From NCBI GenBank assembly GCA_025450135.1, contig JANWHZ010000024.1:1-39745 (forward strand): a DNA stretch of 39,745 nucleotides, read 5' to 3'. This stretch comes from Candidatus Saccharimonadales bacterium. Its GTDB lineage: Bacteria; Patescibacteriota; Saccharimonadia; Saccharimonadales; UBA4665. Below are positions 1 to 9,408 of this stretch, piece by piece (position 1 is the stretch's first letter; each line of letters starts with the position of its first letter). The notes below the pieces were generated by a model, which saw only the letters and a list, made by a program, of their open reading frames with translations, ran no database searches and had not been told where the DNA came from. The translations under genes were made by a program, and so were the position numbers.

Positions 1-287
1 AGAAGGATAATTTTACTATCGGCAATCGCCCAACTCACCCCTTGCGCAACACCCATAAAATACTCTGATGCGTGACTACCAGGATGACTGCCCGGCAATG
101 TTATCCATAGATTCACTATCAGACCGGCAAAAAACTGAAGCATCAATAAACTAACCATTATTTTTGATAGTTTTCTAAAAAGTATGTTTTGCGAAGATAC
201 GATACTTTTGGGCGACTTTTTTATTGACCACACTACTAGATAAGTTATAGCTAGTACGGACACTGAGAATACTATTAACAGAGCCAT
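1..287 (-). CDS. Partial membrane protein (C-terminus beyond left edge)
   Basis: Open minus-strand frame from ATG at 287 to window edge: MALLIVFSVSVLAITYLVVWSIKKSPKS...LLMLQFFAGLIVNLWITLPGS...; hydrophobic segments. Absent from the ORF track because it is truncated. Confidence 0.6.
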   Translation of the reverse strand, partial: MALLIVFSVSVLAITYLVVWSIKKSPKSIVSSQNILFRKLSKIMVSLLMLQFFAGLIVNLWITLPGSHPGSHASEYFMGVAQGVSWAIADSKIIL

Positions 288-333
288 TATACTTATGATA
301 GTAGCAGGAGGGCTCTAATAATCATACGTGTAT

Positions 334-410
334 TGGAGGGCCCAGTGGGACTCGAACCCACGACAAGAAGCTTAAAAGGCTTCTGCTCTAACCAACTGAG
401 CTATGGGCCC
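334..410 (-). tRNA. tRNA-Lys (anticodon TTT), CCA encoded
   Basis: Reverse complement GGGCCCATAGCTCAGTTGGTTAGAGCAGAAGCCTTTTAAGCTTCTTGTCGTGGGTTCGAGTCCCACTGGGCCCTCCA; 7-bp acceptor stem, anticodon loop CTTTTAA, T loop GTTCGAG, genomic CCA. Confidence 0.95.
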
Positions 411-502
411 GGTATGTAATGACACGAATTGGCCGGCTTCTTTTTCCTGGGAGTACGGGAAAAACAGCTTACATTATCTGTTTTTTAAGGGGAAAAGTCA
501 AT

Positions 503-1000
503 CTAGCTCGACTTTTTATCGCTCGGCTCTTTGGCGTGCCTGGTGCGTTGCACCCACAAAAACAACAGGCTCACCAGTGCCCCGCCGCCGACGACGAGGT
601 CCTGTGCTCTCGACAAGCCTTGCCACAATGCAACATGCGTTATTGGTTCACGGGCCATACTTGGCAGCAACGGAACTACTAAAAGAGGGACCAAACCACC
701 GACCGCTGCCGCTGGTAGAATATTCAGCCAGTATCGTACGCCTTTCACTGAACGAACCATGAGCAATGTCGTAAGCAGTGCTGGCGCGAGCACAAGCCCA
801 ACTTTGAATTCATAGGGTGCAAGGTTAGCCTGCGGGAAAAATAGATTCGCAAAGTCCTCTATATCGTGCGCTAAAAATTGCGTCACCACCGCACCTAGAC
901 AAAGACTTAAAAAGACAAGTGTCGCGTTGGCATACAGCACCATAATCATGATGACTGGCACGATAATTAATGCGATCAACGCAATTTGGGGCGAACTCAT
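503..1000 (-). CDS. Multi-pass membrane protein, unknown function
   Basis: 165-aa ORF with several hydrophobic segments. Confidence 0.7.
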   Translation of the reverse strand: MSSPQIALIALIIVPVIMIMVLYANATLVFLSLCLGAVVTQFLAHDIEDFANLFFPQANLAPYEFKVGLVLAPALLTTLLMVRSVKGVRYWLNILPAAAVGGLVPLLVVPLLPSMAREPITHVALWQGLSRAQDLVVGGGALVSLLFLWVQRTRHAKEPSDKKSS

Positions 1001-1045
1001 GAGAGCAGTATAGCATGAGCACGATGTTAAGCAGCCGCGGTAGGA

Positions 1046-1951
1046 TTACGCGCCAACTTTATCTTTCTTATGGCGGGCCTTAGCGTTGTGCTCTATGTAT
1101 TCAATGATCGTTGTAGCCACATCGCGCTTGGTGAGCAGCTCGGGTGTTTTTAAACTTGCTGATGAATTAACTTCAAGTACCAGCGGGCCTTTTTCAGAGC
1201 GCATCATATCAACGCCACAAATAGGCAGGCCCATAGCTTTAGCTGCTTTGAGCGCTGTCTTCTCCTCTTCTTCAGTCAGTTTCACTCGCTTGCCGACGCC
1301 GCCTTGATGAGTGTTGGAACGGAAGTCTTCTGTCAAACTTTGGCGCATAATGCTCGCAACAACACGACCGCCAACTACCAATGCACGTATATCGCTACCG
1401 GCGGATTCTTGTACAAATTCTTGCACCACAAAGCTCACACTCTCAACATAGAATGCCTGCATTACTGCCTTAGCTGCTTTGCGCGTCTCCGCCAATACCA
1501 CGCCGTTACCGTGTGTACCTCGTGCAACCTTAATAATCACCGGCGTGCCGCCGGCAAGCTCAATGACTTCTTCAAAGTCTGCCGTCTCACGAGCAAAAAC
1601 TGTCTTCGGAACGCCCACGCCAGCTTTTGCAAGTAACTGATACGCCCGCAGTTTGTCACGGCTGCGGTTAATGGCAATCGAGCTCGACGTCGTAAAGACG
1701 CCCTGCATCTCAAATTGTCGTACGACTGCTGTACCGTATTTCGTCAGGCTTTGTGCTATACGCGGCACGATCGCATCGACGCCAGTCAGTTTTTCACCTT
1801 TGTAGTATACGACCGGGTTGCCCTTTTCGATGGTCATGTAGCACTTGGCATAGTTAACGACGCGTACTTCATGTCCGCGCACTAAAGCGGCTTCTTTGAG
1901 GCGCTTTGTTGTATAGTTCAAGGCCCCTTTGGATAGAATGACAATATTCAT
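1046..1951 (-). CDS. rimK: RimK-like ATP-grasp ligase (ribosomal protein S6/alpha-L-glutamate ligase family)
   Basis: MNIVILSKGALNYTTKRLKEAA...; ATP-grasp motifs GTPVIIKVARGTHGNGVVLAE, VQEFVQESAGSDIRALVVGGRVVASIMR, VLEVNSSASLKT. Confidence 0.88.
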   Translation of the reverse strand: MNIVILSKGALNYTTKRLKEAALVRGHEVRVVNYAKCYMTIEKGNPVVYYKGEKLTGVDAIVPRIAQSLTKYGTAVVRQFEMQGVFTTSSSIAINRSRDKLRAYQLLAKAGVGVPKTVFARETADFEEVIELAGGTPVIIKVARGTHGNGVVLAETRKAAKAVMQAFYVESVSFVVQEFVQESAGSDIRALVVGGRVVASIMRQSLTEDFRSNTHQGGVGKRVKLTEEEEKTALKAAKAMGLPICGVDMMRSEKGPLVLEVNSSASLKTPELLTKRDVATTIIEYIEHNAKARHKKDKVGA

Positions 1952-1955
1952 AACA

Positions 1956-2459
1956 TTACCTCTCGTTCTCTTGTTCTTGGCTAATATTCTGCATCTCTTC
2001 TGCGAGCCTCTGCATGCGTCTGTATTCTTGCTGTTTTAGTGGCTCGCCGGCTTCAACATCTACTAAAAATTTACCTTTCAGCAGGCGTCTGCCAATGAGA
2101 ATCGGATACAATTTTGAGCTTCGATTTGAAAGGGTAAAAGATGCCTTGATGCGGCGTCCCTTCAGCTCTATACGCAACTTTACCACATAGCGCAGCTCTT
2201 TTTCTCCAAACGAGCTGGCAATACGAGTCATATGATACTGACTCTTAGGAACAGTGACGACGTGAGCGGTATAATAACGGCTTGCTTTGTTAAACAGCGT
2301 AAATGTCAGTCCGGTATCGGTTGCTTGGATGTTGCTTGCCCACAGACTGCTGACGTCCGCACCCGTGTCGATTTTAGCTGGAATTAATATATCACCCAGT
2401 TCAGGAAAGCGAACGAGTTCCGCACGGCCGATGATCGTCTTGTGTCGTATGTTGGACAT
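1956..2459 (-). CDS. Retropepsin-like / putative ATP-dependent zinc protease family (DUF785-type, RimB-like)
   Basis: Retropepsin-like AKIDTGADVSSLW motif and C-terminal FTLSNRSSKLYPILIGRRLLKGKFLVDV. Track ORF begins at a TTG (2504); ATG at 2459 (MSNIRHKTIIGRAELV) is the likelier start. Confidence 0.8.
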   Translation of the reverse strand: MSNIRHKTIIGRAELVRFPELGDILIPAKIDTGADVSSLWASNIQATDTGLTFTLFNKASRYYTAHVVTVPKSQYHMTRIASSFGEKELRYVVKLRIELKGRRIKASFTLSNRSSKLYPILIGRRLLKGKFLVDVEAGEPLKQQEYRRMQRLAEEMQNISQEQENER

Positions 2460-2504
2460 AGCTACGCTGTTTTGATCTTGTTTATTATAAACTATAAGGG
2501 TCAA

Positions 2505-3542
2505 TTAAGCAACAGCGTTTTGAAGAGATACTTCGAGGTAATCTAAATATCTCGATACAACATCCTGTGGGTTGCCTATGGTGGGCTGCTCATGGATAAA
2601 GAGTGCCGGGCATTTATTGATTTCGATGATTTTGGGCTGCAGTGCGGCAGCGGTGCCGCCTTTCGGCCTATCCGAAAGCAAGATGTCGACACCGCAGACG
2701 GGAAGCTCGGCTACTTTTGCTGCGGATTCTGCAAGCAAGCGTAGCCAATCTGGGATATCGTCGGTGACATCTTCCGTTTCTCCACCCGTGCCGACGTTTG
2801 CAGTGCCTACAACCTGAATGTCTACGCCATCAGGTGCAATTGCTGCAAGTTCGGCACCAAGGTACCGTTCCGCTAGCGCAATATCAATGCGGCCTAAAGT
2901 GCTCCTGTAGGCTTGGCCACGGTTCTCCTGCTGGTTCTCACGCTCAACCAGCTCCCGAATGGTATGCTTGCCATCTCCTTTTATGCGTGCTGGGTGACGG
3001 ATAAGAGCAGCTTGATAGGTATAACCGATACAGAGTACACGCACGTCAATCGGGTGCGCAATATATTCTTGCACAATAATACTGTCACTGAATTGTCGTG
3101 CAAATTGGGCGGCATCCCGCGCTTGATTCATTGTGGTGACAGCTACCGTTACACCGTTACCATGCCCAGCATCAAAAGGCTTAATGACAAAAGCGCGTTT
3201 ATGCGCTAAAAACGTCTCGGCGGCGGCGTCGATCTCAGCACCTTCAGTAACAAAATACGTTTCCGGAACTGGCAAGCCATGTGATGCAAACCGTTGATGC
3301 GTGGCATATTTATCATCTGCGCGATGCGCCGCAATATATGAAGTCTGTGGCGGAGTTGCACTGTAAATCTCAATAGCCTTGCCCGGCTCAATCGCGAGCA
3401 GTAAGTGCGAGCTGCCCGGATAATATTGATCGACTTTCCATCCGCGTTTTTTGGCTGCATCAGCAATCAGGCGCGCGGTCTTCATAAGATCGCTAAAGCG
3501 CACAGTTTCATCCTGGGCATCAGTCGACAATGGCATATACAT
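2505..3542 (-). CDS. ATP-grasp ligase, cyanophycin-synthetase/RimK-like
   Basis: FVIKPFDAGHGNGVTVAV, VQEYIAHPIDVRVLCIG, GDGKHTIRELVERENQQENRG (resembles the CphA-type GDGK.TI.EL segment), CGVDILL, IIEINKCPAL. Start overlaps the end of the upstream ATP-grasp gene. Confidence 0.8.
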   Translation of the reverse strand: MYMPLSTDAQDETVRFSDLMKTARLIADAAKKRGWKVDQYYPGSSHLLLAIEPGKAIEIYSATPPQTSYIAAHRADDKYATHQRFASHGLPVPETYFVTEGAEIDAAAETFLAHKRAFVIKPFDAGHGNGVTVAVTTMNQARDAAQFARQFSDSIIVQEYIAHPIDVRVLCIGYTYQAALIRHPARIKGDGKHTIRELVERENQQENRGQAYRSTLGRIDIALAERYLGAELAAIAPDGVDIQVVGTANVGTGGETEDVTDDIPDWLRLLAESAAKVAELPVCGVDILLSDRPKGGTAAALQPKIIEINKCPALFIHEQPTIGNPQDVVSRYLDYLEVSLQNAVA

Positions 3543-4794
3543 TTGATTCTATTTCTTTCACGGCTGCCATGTAGGCAGCAACATCTTCACTTGCGATAGC
3601 GAATTCCGCAAGAGCGTGGCCACCGTGCTTTGCAAATCGGCAGACATCTCCATGTTGGGCAACGATGCTGCTCCACACCAGCAGCGGGCTGGACGTGACA
3701 ATTTCTAGACCGTGAATTTCGCGCAGTTTTCCCTCGCTATGCGGGTAGATGCTATACGTTGCACACTGCCGTACTGCAGCAGTTGGTATACGCGGCTCGC
3801 GGCCGAGATGAATCAATATATCATTGAGCGAATGGTCAATGTCGTACGCCTGACGGTACATAGTATTGCGGAAGCGTCCAAGGCGCGGCCCTAGCTCGAT
3901 AATTTTCCAGCCCGCTCGCGTACGCACCAGCTCCACATGTGCTGACGAATACGTTAGCGCAATTGCAGAAAGGGCTTTACGGACTGTTTCGTTAGCAGCC
4001 GTTATCTCCTCGCTAGGCAGCTCAGTCGGCATAAACCGCTTATACAGAAAAAAGTCGTCAACGCCTAGCTGTTTGGCTGGTATATACGCAACAGGGGGGG
4101 TGTAATAGACGGCGTCAGAGTGCATAACATACGCGTCTACGGAGTAGAAGTCACCTTCTAGGTATTCTTCTACGATTACCTGTGGCTCGTCGATTCGGTG
4201 CTCCTGCTCGTACACTCGCTGGATTTCAGTAAACACAGTCTGAAGTGCATCGACGAGTTCTGCTTTGGTTGAACATTCATGTATCAGCAAGCTGGAGGCA
4301 AGATTGGCAGGTTTTACAATAACAGGATAGGTCATGGCTTGCTCTACTTCACGTATGGCGGCCTCGGCACTACTGCCTACTCGCACAAACTTAGGTGTAA
4401 TTTCCGGATATGCTTTCTGAAATGCTTCGCGCATTAAAAGCTTATTGGTGGCTTTAGTAAGCGCTTCAACTGAAGCAACCCGAACATGAGCCGGCAATAG
4501 CGGCACCACTTTCCGTAAATACTGTATGCGCTTATCGCCGCGGCAAACCACGCCAACGAGTTTCTCAAGGTAAGGTTTCAAGAGGGTGCGCAATGTTTCA
4601 GGGTCCTCAAAACTACACCTAGCCAACTCTACAGGTACTGACGAAGCCGCCACTAGACGCTCGTATCTTTGGGGTTGCCGCGTAAGAACATACAGCCCAC
4701 AGTCAGCAAATCCGGGCAACGCGCGTATTTTCACCATGCTTTGTAGGATGCTTGGCGGCAACGAATCTACCACAAGTATGTATTTCTGCTTCAT
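3520..4794 (-). CDS. ATP-grasp domain protein (carboxylate-amine/amino-acid ligase-like)
   Basis: MKQKYILVVDSLPPSILQ...; YPVIVKPANLASSLLI, VIVEEYLEGDFYSVDAYV, WKIIELGPRLGRFRN. Start moved to ATG 4794, preceded by AAGAAG. Confidence 0.78.
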   Translation of the reverse strand: MKQKYILVVDSLPPSILQSMVKIRALPGFADCGLYVLTRQPQRYERLVAASSVPVELARCSFEDPETLRTLLKPYLEKLVGVVCRGDKRIQYLRKVVPLLPAHVRVASVEALTKATNKLLMREAFQKAYPEITPKFVRVGSSAEAAIREVEQAMTYPVIVKPANLASSLLIHECSTKAELVDALQTVFTEIQRVYEQEHRIDEPQVIVEEYLEGDFYSVDAYVMHSDAVYYTPPVAYIPAKQLGVDDFFLYKRFMPTELPSEEITAANETVRKALSAIALTYSSAHVELVRTRAGWKIIELGPRLGRFRNTMYRQAYDIDHSLNDILIHLGREPRIPTAAVRQCATYSIYPHSEGKLREIHGLEIVTSSPLLVWSSIVAQHGDVCRFAKHGGHALAEFAIASEDVAAYMAAVKEIESNVYAIVD

Positions 4795-4819
4795 AGACTT
4801 CTTGTTACCACTCTGATGG

Positions 4820-4942
4820 TTATGGCTGTACAGCCCGGACACGCAAGAACACAAGCGCAGCAATTGCAATAAAGATGAGGAGCAAGGTGACAATCGCGGT
4901 TACAATGCCGGACTGATGAGCGGGGTGCCTCATACGCGCCAT
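4820..4942 (-). CDS. 40-aa single-TM small protein at head of the ATP-grasp operon
   Basis: Minus-strand ATG at 4942 to TAA at 4820: MARMRHPAHQSGIVTAIVTLLLIFIAIAALVFLRVRAVQP; one hydrophobic helix with basic flanks. Too short for the ORF track. Confidence 0.5.
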   Translation of the reverse strand: MARMRHPAHQSGIVTAIVTLLLIFIAIAALVFLRVRAVQP

Positions 4943-5075
4943 TATCTAGCGCAATGCCTTGTTTTGCAAGGTGTAAACCTGACCGTAGACCTAGGCACTG
5001 TAATAAACTTAATCGTCGCGTGCGTAATACTATCATAAGCTGGTACTAGGTAACTTGGGGAGGAGACAAACGCAT

Positions 5076-5348
5076 ATGACACTATTAGTATCAATCGTTA
5101 TCGGCGCAATCGTCGGGTGGTTGGCATCGCAGATTATGGGGCGTAGCGAGGGCCTGGCAGCCAGCGTTATTATCGGCATCGTGGGCTCATTTATTGGTGG
5201 CTTGTTATCAACCATACTCATGGGCACAAACCAGTCATACCTTGGCTTCAGCTGGGCTGGCATACTATGGTCACTGATCGGATCGATCATACTCGTGGCA
5301 CTGCTCAACGCGTTCAGCGGCTGGCGCACCACGCAGCATCACGCTTAA
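5076..5348 (+). CDS. GlsB/YeaQ/YmgE family (transglycosylase-associated) membrane protein
   Basis: MTLLVSIVIGAIVGWLASQIMGRSEGLAASVIIGIVGSFIGGLL...; SD GGGGAGGAG upstream of ATG 5076. Confidence 0.85.
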   Translation: MTLLVSIVIGAIVGWLASQIMGRSEGLAASVIIGIVGSFIGGLLSTILMGTNQSYLGFSWAGILWSLIGSIILVALLNAFSGWRTTQHHA

Positions 5349-5365
5349 CCATAGATTGCCGGATA

Positions 5366-5398
5366 GTAAACAGCAGCCTAACGCGAGCTGCTGTTTAC
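5366..5398. terminator. Hairpin between convergent genes (possible bidirectional terminator)
   Basis: GTAAACAGCAGC-ctaacgcga-GCTGCTGTTTAC, perfect 12-bp stem; no strong T-tract on either side. Confidence 0.5.
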
Positions 5399-5401
5399 GT
5401 A

Positions 5402-6505
5402 TTAGAATAAGCCACGCTTTTTTTCAGGCTTTTGAAATTCCTGCAGCAGGTCTTGCTGATGTTTGGTGAGTTTTGTTGGCGTATCGACAAGAATGGTAAC
5501 GATGTGCGGGCCACGGGTCTCACCACGTAAGTGTGGCACACCGTGCCCGGAAAGTTTGAAGTCAGAGCCGCTTTGCGTCCCACCCGGAACTTTCATGGTG
5601 ACTTTACCATCGACCGTATCTACGTCGATGGTAGCACCGAGCGCAGCCTCAACCATATCGACGTGTTCTTTACTCAATATTAGATCACCCTCACGTGTGA
5701 ATTTCTTATGCGGCTTGACTCGAATATTGACGTATAAGTCGCCCTTCGGACCATTAGCAATGGCTTCGCCATGTTCGCGTAGCCGGATGGTTGCACCATC
5801 ATCGATGCCGGCTGGAATCTTTAGTTTAATCGTCTGCCTTTTCGCCTGCGTGCCCGTACCGCGACACTTTGTGCAAACTTTTTCCGGTATCTTGCCCGTA
5901 CCGCGACACTTTGGGCACACGCTTGCTTGCTGAATATTGCCGAAAATAGTGCGTGTGACGTTAATAACCTGCCCGGTGCCTTTGCAAATGTCGCAGGCTT
6001 TCAGTTCATACCCCGGCTCCACCGTCGTGCCCTTACAGTGTTCGCAAACGTCTTCCAGGTTTAATACGAGATCGGCTTCGGTGCCGAACACTGCTTGCTC
6101 AAACGTGATCTCGACTTGGGCCTCAACGTCACGGCCACGGGCTTGCCGACGTTGCTGCTGTCCGCCACCGCCAAAGAAACTGCCGAAAATATCGCCCAGC
6201 CCCAGGTCACCAAAATCGAAATGCATTTCCTGACCTTGTTGGCCAAAGCCATTAAATCCACCGTACCCACTACCGGCTCCATTGCCCCCGACTCCGGCAT
6301 GGCCAAACTGATCGTAGCGCTTGCGTTTTTCAGCATCCTTAAGAACTTCGTAGGCTTCGCCAATCTCTTTAAATTTCTCTTCCGACCCGCCTTGTTTGTC
6401 GGGATGATACTGCACTGCCAACCGACGGTACGATTTTTTAATTTCGTCCGCACTGGCGTTTTTGCCGACGCCTAACACTTCGTAATAGTCGCGCTTCGTA
6501 GCCAT
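5402..6505 (-). CDS. dnaJ: Chaperone protein DnaJ
   Basis: J-domain with HPD, G/F region, CxxCxGxG zinc repeats. Confidence 0.97.
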   Translation of the reverse strand: MATKRDYYEVLGVGKNASADEIKKSYRRLAVQYHPDKQGGSEEKFKEIGEAYEVLKDAEKRKRYDQFGHAGVGGNGAGSGYGGFNGFGQQGQEMHFDFGDLGLGDIFGSFFGGGGQQQRRQARGRDVEAQVEITFEQAVFGTEADLVLNLEDVCEHCKGTTVEPGYELKACDICKGTGQVINVTRTIFGNIQQASVCPKCRGTGKIPEKVCTKCRGTGTQAKRQTIKLKIPAGIDDGATIRLREHGEAIANGPKGDLYVNIRVKPHKKFTREGDLILSKEHVDMVEAALGATIDVDTVDGKVTMKVPGGTQSGSDFKLSGHGVPHLRGETRGPHIVTILVDTPTKLTKHQQDLLQEFQKPEKKRGLF

Positions 6506-6608
6506 GAGATTATTTTATCCTACTACACTACCGCTTAGGCACCAGATGGGCAAACCGAGCATCCGTCACGACTGCGACCGAAGACTCAAGTTCTCCCCAG
6601 ATACTCAT

Positions 6609-8510
6609 TTACTCTTTCGAATCGTCGATGACTTCACCTTCGACTGGACCATCTTCCTTGTTGTCAGATGAAGCACCCTCTTCAGGCTTAGCCTCCGCCT
6701 TGGCGCTTTGGTACATTTTGGCGCCGATCGGCATAATTTTGTCGTTCAGCTCTTTGGCAGCCGTCTCAAGCTTGTCTTTGTCATCGCTTTCATCACCTGA
6801 TACTTTCTTGGCAGCGTCGATGGCTTCATTCAGCGACTTCATGTCTTCGTCAGATAGCTTGTCTTTTGCCTCACTTTTCAGCTTCTCAGCTTGGTATATC
6901 GCAGAGTCAAGCAGATTGCGAGCTTCAACGGCTTCCTTCTTTTTCTTGTCTTCGTCTGCATGAGCTTCAGCTTCCTTCGCCATCTTCTCAACATCTTCTT
7001 TGCTCAAGTTACCAGAACCTTGGATGGTGATGCTCTGCTCTTTAGAGGTACCCTTGTCTTTCGCTGTCACATTCAGAATACCGTTCGCATCGATATTAAA
7101 GGTGACTTCAATCTGCGGAACGCCACGTGGGGCCGGAGGAATGCCATCCAAGATAAAGCGGCCGAGGCTCTTGTTGCCGGCTATCATTTCGCGTTCACCC
7201 TGGGCCACGTGAATTTCAACTTGCGGTTGGCTATCAGCGGCAGTTGAAAATACTTCTGATTTGCTCGTCGGAATCGTGGTATTGCGCTCGATGAGCTTAG
7301 TAAAGACGCCGCCCATGGTCTCGATACCCAGGCTCAGTGGGGTAACATCGAGGAGTAGTACGTCTTTTACGTCACCTTGCAATACGCCGCCTTGGATAGC
7401 AGCACCAACCGCGACCACTTCATCCGGGTTTACACCCTTCATCGGGTCTTTACCAAAGATCTGCTTCACTTTTTCTTGCACCGCTGGCATGCGAGTCATG
7501 CCACCAACAAGCACGACTGAGTTAATGTCGCTAGCTTTTAGCCCTGCATCTTTCAACGCCTTCTCACATGGCGCGGTGGTCTTCTCGATCAGGTCGCGGA
7601 CCAGATCCTCCAGCTTAGCCCTGGTCAGTTTGTGCTCAAAATGCTTGGGGCCTTCAGCATCAGCAGTCAAAAAGGGAAGGTTGACGTCAACTTCTTGTGC
7701 AGTTGAGAGTTCAATTTTAGCCTTCTCGGCTTCGTCACGCAGGCGCTGCATGGCTGCTTTGTCGGCCGAGATATCGATGCCGGACTCTTTCTTAAACTCG
7801 TCAACAAAGTAGTTGACGATTACCCGGTCGAAGTCGGCACCGCCTAGGTGTGTGTCGCCATTAGTGGACTTCACCTCAAACACGCCGTCGCCCAGTTCTA
7901 GTATGGAGACGTCGAATGTGCCGCCACCAAGGTCGTAAACAGCAATCTTTTCTTCGCTTTTTTGTTTGTCCAAACCATACGCCAGGGCAGCCGCTGTTGG
8001 CTCATTAATGATGCGGCGGACTTCGAGGCCGGCAATCTTACCAGCATCTTTGGTGGCCTGGCGCTGTGAGTCGTCAAAGTATGCAGGAACGGTAATGACT
8101 GCTTCAGTGACCTTATCGCCAAGGAAGCTTTCAGCATCAGCCTTGAGCTTGGCAAGGATCATAGCACTGATTTCCTCCGGACTGTATTCCTTGTCGCCCA
8201 TTTTCACCTTAACGCTGGTACCGCTCTTCACAATATCGTAGCCGAGCAGCTTGAGGTCGCGCTGGACCTCCGGGTCATCCCACTTGCGACCGATCAGGCG
8301 CTTTACTTCATAGATCGTATTCTTGGAGTTCGTCACCTGCTGCCGACGCGCCACTTGGCCGACAAGTCGCTCGCCACCCTTGTTCACAGCAACGACCGAT
8401 GGTGTCGTACGAGCGCCTTCGCTGTTGGCGATAATCTCCGGCTTACCGGATTGCATAACCGCCATTGCTGAGTTTGTCGTACCTAGGTCAATGCCAATAA
8501 TTTTGCTCAT
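6609..8510 (-). CDS. dnaK: Chaperone protein DnaK (Hsp70)
   Basis: [27 protein letters not shown]..., [21 protein letters not shown], acidic C-terminal tail. Confidence 0.99.
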   Translation of the reverse strand: MSKIIGIDLGTTNSAMAVMQSGKPEIIANSEGARTTPSVVAVNKGGERLVGQVARRQQVTNSKNTIYEVKRLIGRKWDDPEVQRDLKLLGYDIVKSGTSVKVKMGDKEYSPEEISAMILAKLKADAESFLGDKVTEAVITVPAYFDDSQRQATKDAGKIAGLEVRRIINEPTAAALAYGLDKQKSEEKIAVYDLGGGTFDVSILELGDGVFEVKSTNGDTHLGGADFDRVIVNYFVDEFKKESGIDISADKAAMQRLRDEAEKAKIELSTAQEVDVNLPFLTADAEGPKHFEHKLTRAKLEDLVRDLIEKTTAPCEKALKDAGLKASDINSVVLVGGMTRMPAVQEKVKQIFGKDPMKGVNPDEVVAVGAAIQGGVLQGDVKDVLLLDVTPLSLGIETMGGVFTKLIERNTTIPTSKSEVFSTAADSQPQVEIHVAQGEREMIAGNKSLGRFILDGIPPAPRGVPQIEVTFNIDANGILNVTAKDKGTSKEQSITIQGSGNLSKEDVEKMAKEAEAHADEDKKKKEAVEARNLLDSAIYQAEKLKSEAKDKLSDEDMKSLNEAIDAAKKVSGDESDDKDKLETAAKELNDKIMPIGAKMYQSAKAEAKPEEGASSDNKEDGPVEGEVIDDSKE

Positions 8511-8525
8511 CTATTTACCCTTTCG

Positions 8526-8552
8526 TTAGCAAGTAGCATATTAGAGTGCTAA
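8526..8552 (-). promoter_or_regulatory. Second, degenerate CIRCE-like site downstream of the dnaK -10
   Basis: Minus strand TTAGCACTC-TAATATGCT-ACTTGCTAA: one perfect half-site, exact N9 spacing, 6/9 in the other half. Confidence 0.65.
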
Positions 8553-8572
8553 ACTGCTTCTAGCATATGAAA

Positions 8573-8599
8573 CTAGCACTCAGGTGTCAAGAGTGCCAA
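8573..8599 (-). promoter_or_regulatory. CIRCE operator overlapping the dnaK -35 (putative HrcA site)
   Basis: Minus strand TTGGCACTC-TTGACACCT-GAGTGCTAG against CIRCE consensus TTAGCACTC-N9-GAGTGCTAA. The spacer contains TTGACA, 17 bp from TATGCT. Confidence 0.88.
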
Positions 8600-8614
8600 T
8601 AGGACAGTGGGCCG

Positions 8615-9364
8615 CTACCCCACTGGGTGGGCGTGCGTGCCGAGGTAGCGCACCACGTCATTCAAGAGTTCTTGAGCAATCGCTCGCACGCTGCGTTCCT
8701 TAAACGGGTCATATTGCCCTGTCATAATCAGGCGGTCGATTTCCGCAATCGTGCCTTCGCGCGTATCGTTTAGGATAAAGCGGAAATAGTCGGCTCGGAG
8801 CGCAGTAGAGAGCTCCCGCTCGGCGCTTTCCATACGGCGCTGCAACTCATCAAGTGACATGCCGCCGCGCAAATGTAATCGCTCCATCCAGATATCAAAA
8901 CTGAGGGGCACCATAAAGATGAAAGTGGTGTCCGGCTTCAGCTTATGGATCTCCTGCGCGCCGACAATTTCGATATCGGTCAAGGCAATCTTGCCAGCAC
9001 TCTCGGCAGCCACGAGTTGATCACGGGGGATGCCGGACACTTGTTGATTGTGAATCACCGCCGCGCCGACCAGGTCACCTTTGTTGAGCTCAGTGAGCAT
9101 CTCGTCTTCGCTCAGGAACCAATATTCACGGCCATGCTGTTCTAAAACGCCGTTATTGATACGAGGTTCCCGGGTGGTATCCGTAATAAGCGGGAAATAG
9201 TGACCGGTCTTGACGAGCTCACCGATAATAGTATCGCGGCCAGTGCCGGTTGGAGCAACGAACAGTAACAGCCGCAGCCCGCCCAAGGTCTTGCGGACAT
9301 CGTCCGACGGTCGGTAATGTTCGAGGACTTTGCGGAACTCTTCGGCTTGGATTAGGGAACTCAT
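8615..9364 (-). CDS. Guanylate kinase-like protein with divergent P-loop
   Basis: LLLFVAPTGTGRDTIIGELVKTGHYFPLITDTTREPRINNGVLEQHGREYWFLSEDEM; GMPK-type architecture but GTGRD instead of GxGK. Confidence 0.75.
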   Translation of the reverse strand: MSSLIQAEEFRKVLEHYRPSDDVRKTLGGLRLLLFVAPTGTGRDTIIGELVKTGHYFPLITDTTREPRINNGVLEQHGREYWFLSEDEMLTELNKGDLVGAAVIHNQQVSGIPRDQLVAAESAGKIALTDIEIVGAQEIHKLKPDTTFIFMVPLSFDIWMERLHLRGGMSLDELQRRMESAERELSTALRADYFRFILNDTREGTIAEIDRLIMTGQYDPFKERSVRAIAQELLNDVVRYLGTHAHPVG

Positions 9365-9408
9365 GTACGTACTAAGCTTAGCAAGGAAAACAATAATAGG
9401 GCAAACAC

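Noticed and set aside
4820-4942. Graspetide (ATP-grasp RiPP) precursor for the adjacent ligases
   Set aside because: The peptide has no Asp/Glu and is a hydrophobic TM helix, so it lacks the acidic acceptor residues expected of a graspetide core.
5851-5913. 21-nt perfect direct repeat TGCCCGTACCGCGACACTTTG
   Set aside because: Lies within dnaJ and encodes consecutive CxxCxGxG zinc motifs (KCRGTG); explained by protein repeats.
7261-7812. 183-aa + strand ORF
   Set aside because: Antisense shadow of dnaK.
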